NCBI RefSeq assembly: GCF_030538655.1
Contig: NZ_JAUNTO010000002.1
Span: 1 to 64,000, forward strand
DNA: 64,000 nucleotides
Source of the DNA: Paracoccus sp. (in: a-proteobacteria)
GTDB lineage: Bacteria > Pseudomonadota > Alphaproteobacteria > Rhodobacterales > Rhodobacteraceae
Direction: 5' to 3'
Part shown: one piece after another, positions 58,660 to 64,000 of the stretch
Position numbering within the stretch: the stretch's first letter is position 1
Layout of the letters: each line of letters begins with the position of its first letter
Program-made: the position numbers and the translations under genes
Notes under the pieces: generated by a model
What the model saw: only the letters and a program-made list of their open reading frames with translations
What the model was told of the DNA's origin: nothing
Database searches by the model: none

Positions 58660-60410
58660 AACCGCGTTACATCGACGATGCCCTTGTCGGAAATACGCAG
58701 GTCCGGGATCACCACCAGCGCCAGCAGTGAATGCTGCATGAAGGCGTTGTTCAGCGTGCAGCCGCAGTCCTTCATTGCGGCTGTCAGGGCCTGTGCCGCG
58801 GTCGCCACCTGATCCGCTGGCGCATCCGACATCAGCCCGGCAATCGGCAGCGGCACGGTTGCCAGTTCCGCACCGTCGCGCCAGATCGTGACACCGCCTT
58901 GCAGATCGGCCAGATGCGTCACGGCTGCCGCCATCGTCTCGCGGCAGGTGCCGGCGACGATGATGTGATGACTGTCATGCGCCACGGTCGAGGCCAGCGC
59001 CATCCGCCCCTGCCAGCCAAAGCCCGAGACAAAGCCGTTCGTCACGCCTCCGGTGCCATGGTGTCGTTCGACAAGCGACAGGCAGGCCACATCGCCCTTT
59101 GGTTCGATCACGCCGTCCCTGACCGGCAGATCCAGCGTCAGCGCGCGCGTGGGCGCTTGATTTTCGACAACGCCGATCACGCGAACCCGCGCGCTGTTCC
59201 CTTTTGCGTAGGCGGCGAAATCGGCGGCGGTCAGGGCGCGCCCCAGCCGCACCGATTGCCGCGCCGCATCAGGCCAGTCGATGCGCGGGCAATCGACCAG
59301 CAGCGCGCCATCCTGCGCGACCACTTGGCCTTGCGCGATCACCAGTTCCACCGGCAGGGTTGTCAGATCGCTGGACAGGATCACATCCGCCCGCCGCCCC
59401 GGTGTGATCGAGCCGATCTCTTGCGCCAGCCCGAAATGCGTGGCCGGGTTGATCGTCGCCATCTGAATCGCGATCAGCGGATCGCAGCCACAATTGATTG
59501 CGTGGCGCACCACCCGGTTCATATGTCCGTCATGCACCAGGGTGCCAGAATGGCTGTCATCGGTGCAAAGGATGAATCCACGCGGATCAAGGCCGCGCTC
59601 GGTTATCGCGGTGATCTGCGACTGCACATCATACCACGCCGACCCCAGCCGCATCATACAGGCCATGCCTTGCCGGACGCGCGCGATCCCCTGCGCCTCG
59701 GTCGTGGTTTCGTGGTCGTCCTGCGCCCCACCCGCGACATAGGCGGCAAAGGGGCGGCCCAGATCGGGGCTGGCGTAATGCCCGCCGACCACCTTACCCG
59801 CCGCCCGCGTCGCGGCAATTTCGGCCAGCATCTGCGGATCGCCCGCAGCCACGGCGGGAAAGTTCATCATCTCGCCCAGGCCCACGATCCCGTCCCAGCC
59901 CATGGCCTGCGCCACATCGCCTTCGGTGATCGGCTGGCCGGTGGTTTCCAACGCCGGGGCCGAGGGGGCGCAACTGGGCATCTGGGTAAAGATGCTGATC
60001 GGCTGGATCACGCTTTCATCGCGCATCAGCCGCACGCCCTTGGGGCCAAGCACATTGGCGATTTCATGCGGGTCGTGGAAAATGCTGGTGGTGCCATGCG
60101 GGATGACGGCGGCGGCGAAACCGGCAGGCGTCAGCATCCCCGATTCGATGTGCATATGCGCATCAATCAGGCCCGGCACCATGAAACGCCCGGCGGCATC
60201 AATCACTTGCGTATCCGGCCCGATATTTTCCGACGCATCGGGCAGCACGCAGGCGATGCGCCCGTCGGCGATGGCGACATCCTGGCCCTCGACCACCTCG
60301 CGCGTGTGGACGTTGGCCCATCGCCCGCCCCGGATCACCAGATCGGCGGGTGCGCGCCCCGCCGCCACCTCGACCAGCCGCGCCTGCGCTTGGAGCCATG
60401 GTTTCAGCAT
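58614..60410 (-). CDS. ade: adenine deaminase
   Basis: Hydrolyses adenine to hypoxanthine and ammonia. A 598 aa amidohydrolase with the first metal motif LIDAHMHIESGML (His85, His87), GTTSIFHDPHEIANVLG, and TDDSHSGTLVHDGHMN. The ATG at 60410 has AAGGAGG upstream. The last 46 bp overlap the convergent glycosyltransferase. It is divergent from recO. Confidence 0.94.
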   Translation of the reverse strand: MLKPWLQAQARLVEVAAGRAPADLVIRGGRWANVHTREVVEGQDVAIADGRIACVLPDASENIGPDTQVIDAAGRFMVPGLIDAHMHIESGMLTPAGFAAAVIPHGTTSIFHDPHEIANVLGPKGVRLMRDESVIQPISIFTQMPSCAPSAPALETTGQPITEGDVAQAMGWDGIVGLGEMMNFPAVAAGDPQMLAEIAATRAAGKVVGGHYASPDLGRPFAAYVAGGAQDDHETTTEAQGIARVRQGMACMMRLGSAWYDVQSQITAITERGLDPRGFILCTDDSHSGTLVHDGHMNRVVRHAINCGCDPLIAIQMATINPATHFGLAQEIGSITPGRRADVILSSDLTTLPVELVIAQGQVVAQDGALLVDCPRIDWPDAARQSVRLGRALTAADFAAYAKGNSARVRVIGVVENQAPTRALTLDLPVRDGVIEPKGDVACLSLVERHHGTGGVTNGFVSGFGWQGRMALASTVAHDSHHIIVAGTCRETMAAAVTHLADLQGGVTIWRDGAELATVPLPIAGLMSDAPADQVATAAQALTAAMKDCGCTLNNAFMQHSLLALVVIPDLRISDKGIVDVTRFQLVDLLVSDMPGRG

Positions 60411-60472
60411 CGCGCCCTCCTTTTCGTTCCGTGCAGGATGGTGCAGGCTGCGGCGAAAGGAAAGGGCAGCGG

Positions 60473-61201
60473 ATGGAGTGGCAGGCCGAAGGCACCGTGA
60501 TCGCGCGCCGGATGCACGGCGAAACGGCTGCCATCATCGAGGTGATGACCGCCGAATATGGCCGCCATGCCGGACTGGTGCCGGGCGGGGCCTCGTCGCG
60601 CCGGGCGGCGCTGTTGCAGCCGGGGTCGCGGCTGGCGCTGCGCTGGCGGGCACGGCAGGCGGATGCTTTGGGTCATTTCGCGGCGCAGCCGGTGCGCGCG
60701 CGGGCCGGGCTGCTGTCTGATCCGCTGGGGCTGGCCGGGCTGAATGCGGTCTGCGCGCTGCTGTCTTTTGCGCTGCCAGAACGTGACCCGCACCCGCACC
60801 TGGCGTTGATGACCGAAACCTTGCTGGATCAGATGGACAGCGGCGGGGATTGGGCGCAGGATTACCTGATCTGGGAAATGCGCCTGCTGGACGAGATGGG
60901 CTTTGGCCTTGACCTGAGCAGCTGCGCCGTGACCGGCGTGCCCGAGGGGCTGGCCTATGTCAGCCCGAAATCAGGCCGCGCGGTCAGCCGGGCCGGGGCA
61001 GGGGAATGGGCTGACCGCCTGCTGCCACTGCCCGCGATCATGGGCGGTGCGGGCGACAATCGCGGCAATGGTCTGGCCGAGGGGCTGGCCATCACCGGGC
61101 ATTTTCTGGATTCGCGGCTGGCGGGCGAACTGGTCGGCCGCCCCTTGCCCGCCGCCAGGGACCGGCTGGTGCTGCGCCTGATCCGAAAGGAAAAAGAATG
61201 A
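60473..61201 (+). CDS. recO: DNA repair protein RecO
   Basis: Loads RecA on ssDNA-binding-protein-coated DNA in the RecFOR pathway. 242 aa starting MEWQAEGTVIARRMHGETAAIIEVMT, with the OB-fold at the N-terminus and a helical C-terminal domain. The start at 60473 has AAAGGGCAG upstream and is favoured over a longer frame from 60350 that overlaps ade leader DNA. It ends in ATGA shared with the VOC gene. Confidence 0.93.
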   Translation: MEWQAEGTVIARRMHGETAAIIEVMTAEYGRHAGLVPGGASSRRAALLQPGSRLALRWRARQADALGHFAAQPVRARAGLLSDPLGLAGLNAVCALLSFALPERDPHPHLALMTETLLDQMDSGGDWAQDYLIWEMRLLDEMGFGLDLSSCAVTGVPEGLAYVSPKSGRAVSRAGAGEWADRLLPLPAIMGGAGDNRGNGLAEGLAITGHFLDSRLAGELVGRPLPAARDRLVLRLIRKEKE

Positions 61202-61563
61202 GCTATAAACCACAGGGTTATACCGATCTCGCCCCCTATCTGCTGGTGTCTGACGCGAATGCGGTGCTGAGTTTTTGCGAGACCGTGTTCGGCGCGACCC
61301 GGCTGCGGATTATCCACCGCGAAGAGGGCGGCGTCATGCACGCTGAATGCCGCATCGGCGATACCGTGCTGATGATGGGCGAGGCCGAGGCGCCGCCCGT
61401 CATGCTGCATCTTTACCTGCCCGATCCTGACGCGGCGATGGAACGCGCCGCCGCCGCAGGGGCCGAGATCATCCAGCCGATTGCCGAAAAAGGCGACGGC
61501 GACCGCAGGGGAGGCTTTCGCGCCCCCGACGGCACAGAATGGTTTGTCTCAAGGCAGGTTTAG
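61198..61563 (+). CDS. VOC/glyoxalase-fold (PhnB-like) protein
   Basis: 121 aa with the pattern YLLVSDANAVLSFCETVFGATRL, DTVLMMGEAEAPP and WFVSRQ of the vicinal-oxygen-chelate fold, close to PhnB/3-demethylubiquinone-type small proteins. A single domain of this length usually forms dimers. No activity can be assigned. It is co-translated with recO and converges on the lipoprotein gene with a 6-bp gap. Confidence 0.8.
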   Translation: MSYKPQGYTDLAPYLLVSDANAVLSFCETVFGATRLRIIHREEGGVMHAECRIGDTVLMMGEAEAPPVMLHLYLPDPDAAMERAAAAGAEIIQPIAEKGDGDRRGGFRAPDGTEWFVSRQV

Positions 61564-61569
61564 CCGCGC

Positions 61570-61980
61570 TTATTGCGCCAGCGTCCCGGCCTCGTATGTG
61601 ATCCAGACCGGACCTTTGACCACCAGAACGCCGCCGTTGTATTCGGCGCTGCTTGCCTGTTGCAGCGCCGAGAAATAACGGCTTTCCATCGCGGAATCAC
61701 GGCAGGTCGATTGCCCGGCCTGGAACGCGGTGATCTGAATCGCCGGCAGCGTGGCGGCATTGGTGGCGACAAAGGTATTGCACGGACCTTGCCCGGTGAT
61801 CTGGCCGGGGGCCAAATTCAGCGTGGCATTCCGGGTTGGAACGGCGTCGCGGCCCAGACCGACGATGTAATAGGGGCCAAGCGGAACCCCACCTTCCTGT
61901 GTGGCCGGCGTTTTCGGCGTGGGCGTGCAAGCGGCCAAGGCGGCAGCGGCTGTCATGGCAAGGGCAACGGGACGGAACAT
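61570..61980 (-). CDS. META-domain-like lipoprotein
   Basis: 136 aa with a lipoprotein signal (MFRPVALAMTAAAALAAC; the lipobox Cys is near residue 18) and a small beta-rich domain, with TGQGPCNTFVA and STCRDSAMESRYFSAL. This resembles META/HslJ-type domains. Two further Cys may pair. Function unknown; HslJ relatives affect novobiocin or envelope stress response. The ATG opens 162 bp from the acyl-CoA dehydrogenase end. Confidence 0.7.
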   Translation of the reverse strand: MFRPVALAMTAAAALAACTPTPKTPATQEGGVPLGPYYIVGLGRDAVPTRNATLNLAPGQITGQGPCNTFVATNAATLPAIQITAFQAGQSTCRDSAMESRYFSALQQASSAEYNGGVLVVKGPVWITYEAGTLAQ

Positions 61981-62084
61981 GCTGGCGTCTCCTCAGGGCA
62001 TTTGAGTTGTCATAAATCCGGCAACCCCCTAGCCCGGATTTCAGTTCCCGTCCACATCACGCCTGCGCGACCACCGGCAGGGGT

Positions 62085-62128
62085 TTCCTGTTTGCAACAA
62101 ATACGCCGCAGGGGGGGCAAGCCCCCGC
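62085..62128 (-). terminator. GC hairpin after the acyl-CoA dehydrogenase gene
   Basis: On the minus strand GGGGG (62126-62122) and CCCCC (62117-62113) pair around a CTTG loop and are followed by TGCGGCGTATTTGTTG. It starts 15 bp beyond the stop at 62143, so it is placed like a terminator. Its tail shares the TATTTG word and layout with the copies at 32336 and 55192, but less closely. Confidence 0.6.
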
Positions 62129-62142
62129 CTCTGGGCACGGCC

Positions 62143-63750
62143 TTAACCCAGCAGGCGGCGGGCGATCACCTGTGCCTGAATTTCCGCCGCGCCCTCGAAA
62201 ATATTCAGGATTCGCGCGTCGCACAGCACCCGGCTGATCTGATATTCCAGCGCAAAGCCGTTTCCGCCGTGGATTTGCAGGGCATTATCCGCCGCAGCCC
62301 AAGCCACCCGCGCGCCCAGCAGCTTCGCCATCCCCGCCTCAAGATCGCAGCGGTTGCCGTGGTCTTTCTGCCAGGCGCTGAAATAGGTCAGCTGCCGCGC
62401 GATCATGATTTCCACCGCAGACAGCGCCAGCTTGTCGGCCACACGGGGAAAGTTCACCAGCGCCTTGCCGAATTGCTTGCGGTCCAGCGCGTATTGCAGC
62501 CCCAGTTCCAGCGCGTTCTGCGCCACGCCAATCGCCCGCGCCGCCGTCTGAATCCGCGCCGATTCAAAGGTCTGCATCAACTGTTTGAAGCCCTGGCCGG
62601 TGACGCCACCCAGCAGGTTGTCGCCCTTGACCTCGAACCCGTCAAAGCCAAGCTCGTATTCCTTCATGCCGCGATAGCCCAGAACCTCGATCTCGCCGCC
62701 GGTCATGCCGGGGGTGGGGAAAGGCTCGGTATCGGTGCCGGGGGTCTTTTCGGCCAGAAACATCGACAAGCCGCGCCAATCGTCTGTCTCTGGCTCGGTC
62801 CGGGCCAGCAGCGTCATCACATGGGTGCGCGCGGCATGGGTGATCCAGGTTTTGTTGCCGGTGATCTTCCAGTTGTCGCCATCGCGCACCGCGCGGGTGC
62901 GCAGGCTGCCAAGGTCAGACCCGGTGTTCGGTTCGGTGAACACTGCCGTGGGCAGAATTTCCCCGCTGGCCAGTTTCGGCAGCCACTGTTTCTTTTGCGC
63001 CTCGGTGCCGCCGCAGATGATCAGTTCGGCGGCGATTTCGCTGCGGGTGCCAAGGCTACCAACGCCGATATAGGCGCGCGACAGTTCTTCGCTGACGACG
63101 ACCATGCTGGCTTTGGACAGGCCAAGCCCGCCAAATTCCTCGGGGATGGTCAGGCCGAACACGCCCAGTTCCGCCAGTTCGGAAATGATTTCCATCGGGA
63201 TCAGTTCGTCCTGCATATGCCAGTCATGGGCATGCGGCACCACCTTGTCATCGGCCCAACGGCGGAACTGATCGCGGATCATTTCCAGATCCTCGTCCAG
63301 CCCGGTCTTGCCAAAGGTGGCCGCGCCCTGATTGTCCGCCAGAATCGCCGCCAGTTGCGCCCGCGCCTGCGCCGTATTGCCCGCCATCAGCGCCCGTGCC
63401 GCATCCGAGGGCTGCCATTCGACGCCCATATCCGACAGGCGGGCGAATTCCGTCTGGCTCATCGGGATGCCGCCCGCGATTTGCGACAGATATTCGCCAA
63501 AACCGATCTGAAGGATCAGCCCTTCGGTTTCCCCCTGCACGCGCCCGGCCCAAGCGGCCAGTTGCCGCAGCGATTCCACATACGTCGCCAGCCATGACAG
63601 AGCATGGGCGGCGCGCTGATGTACCTCCAGCGCCACCGCATCGACCTTGCCATCGGGGGCGACCAGCGCCAGCACAGCGGCTTTGGCGCGGGATTGCAAA
63701 TCTTCCAGTTCGGCGATGACGGCGGCTGTATCTGCGGGCATGTCTTTCAT
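62143..63750 (-). CDS. mcd: acyl-CoA dehydrogenase, probably methylsuccinyl-CoA dehydrogenase
   Basis: 535 aa from ATG at 63750; another ATG three codons upstream is possible. The C-terminal two thirds are a standard flavin acyl-CoA dehydrogenase (TEPNTGSDLGSLRTRAV, ITGNKTWITHA, QIHGGNGFALEYQISR). The first about 170 residues are an extra domain with QIAGGIPMSQTEFARLSDMG. That N-terminal domain fits the unusually long methylsuccinyl-CoA dehydrogenase of the ethylmalonyl-CoA pathway as I remember it from Rhodobacter and Paracoccus. Other pathway genes (ccr, ecm, mch) are not here, so the substrate is tentative. Electrons would go to ETF. Confidence 0.7.
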   Translation of the reverse strand: MKDMPADTAAVIAELEDLQSRAKAAVLALVAPDGKVDAVALEVHQRAAHALSWLATYVESLRQLAAWAGRVQGETEGLILQIGFGEYLSQIAGGIPMSQTEFARLSDMGVEWQPSDAARALMAGNTAQARAQLAAILADNQGAATFGKTGLDEDLEMIRDQFRRWADDKVVPHAHDWHMQDELIPMEIISELAELGVFGLTIPEEFGGLGLSKASMVVVSEELSRAYIGVGSLGTRSEIAAELIICGGTEAQKKQWLPKLASGEILPTAVFTEPNTGSDLGSLRTRAVRDGDNWKITGNKTWITHAARTHVMTLLARTEPETDDWRGLSMFLAEKTPGTDTEPFPTPGMTGGEIEVLGYRGMKEYELGFDGFEVKGDNLLGGVTGQGFKQLMQTFESARIQTAARAIGVAQNALELGLQYALDRKQFGKALVNFPRVADKLALSAVEIMIARQLTYFSAWQKDHGNRCDLEAGMAKLLGARVAWAAADNALQIHGGNGFALEYQISRVLCDARILNIFEGAAEIQAQVIARRLLG

Positions 63751-63929
63751 CGAATCCATCCGTTTCGGCGTTGCAGCATGTCTAGGGCTTTCGCATGTGC
63801 AGCGCAATGATAATGCGCGGCAAGGCTTAATAAAGACTGAAAATGTCGCGCAGATTGCGCGGTTCCATGCGTGTTTTGGCAAACAGGAGGCGTATTTTCT
63901 TTTGTTTTTCGCAGCGATAGGGTGACGGC

Positions 63930-64000
63930 ATGTTCGGGCTTGATCCTGTGGTTTTCTGGGCGGCGATGGCCGTCACTCTGTTTGCGGGCTTTGTCAAAGG
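63930..64000 (+). CDS. TauE/SafE family permease, 5' end only
   Basis: The first 23 codons of a gene starting at ATG 63930, cut by the window edge: MFGLDPVVFWAAMAVTLFAGFVKG. The hydrophobic stretch ending in GFVKG is the first helix of the TauE/SafE (sulfite or organic-anion exporter) family. The substrate cannot be told. The 170 bp before it are a divergent promoter region with the acyl-CoA dehydrogenase. Confidence 0.6.
   Translation, partial: MFGLDPVVFWAAMAVTLFAGFVK

Noticed and set aside
58731..60500. 589-codon plus-strand frame opposite ade
   Set aside because: Antisense to adenine deaminase; no domains.
61573..63597. 674-codon plus-strand frame opposite the lipoprotein and acyl-CoA dehydrogenase
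   Set aside because: Antisense to two supported genes and crosses their intergenic hairpin.

Overview
The window is high-GC chromosomal DNA from an alphaproteobacterium, most likely Rhodobacterales (Paracoccus/Rhodobacter-like). The evidence is gene content read from translated motifs: an fbcFBC (petABC) cytochrome bc1 operon, a pstSCAB-phoU-phoB operon whose PstA has a long N-terminal insert, an era-DUF1491-recO neighbourhood, an alphaproteobacterial-type RpoH promoter before dnaK, and a long acyl-CoA dehydrogenase resembling methylsuccinyl-CoA dehydrogenase. I saw no rRNA, tRNA, CRISPR array, prophage or insertion sequence.

Layout. 0.1-3.5 kb: thiamine ABC importer thiB-thiP-thiQ on the minus strand under a clear TPP riboswitch. 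3.5-7.2 kb: mutS and aroC. 7.3-13.3 kb: the phosphate operon, with three TGTCAC/CGTCAC repeats in 11-bp phase upstream and a terminator-like hairpin between pstS and pstC. 13.4-14.9 kb: a FAH-family hydrolase and a ribokinase-like kinase. 15.0-17.7 kb: cytochrome bc1. 18-22 kb: radC, dnaJ, dnaK. 22.2-33.8 kb: a cell-surface polysaccharide region with an ABC-2 export permease, cysQ, kdsB, galU, galE, two paralogous family-2-like glycosyltransferases, a GT14-like enzyme with a long C-terminal domain, a two-part NodH-like sulfotransferase and phosphomannomutase. 33.9-39 kb: a hybrid histidine kinase, a SnoaL/GNAT/nitrilase trio with overlapping stop and start codons, arfB and a NUDIX hydrolase. 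39-46 kb: pncA-pncB, a DASS transporter, two rhodanese-family genes and an aromatic aminotransferase. 46-49 kb: greA with a membrane protein, and ETF-ubiquinone oxidoreductase. 49.4-56.5 kb: a TPR lipoprotein-like or secreted protein, ispE, pdxJ, acpS, lepB, rnc, era and a DUF1491 gene. 56.5-60.4 kb: rarD, a compositionally different glycosyltransferase and adenine deaminase, lying between DUF1491 and recO. 60.5-64 kb: recO, a VOC protein, a META-like lipoprotein, the acyl-CoA dehydrogenase and the start of a TauE/SafE permease.

How the genes may work together. The most interesting block is 22-34 kb. Sugar-nucleotide supply (galU, galE, manB, kdsB), transferases, a sulfotransferase and the PAP phosphatase cysQ together suggest a sulfated surface glycan; this is inference from gene content. 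A second theme is a small family of GC-rich hairpins with a conserved tail, placed just downstream of genes on the same strand. Most of the remainder is housekeeping and ordinary for this group.
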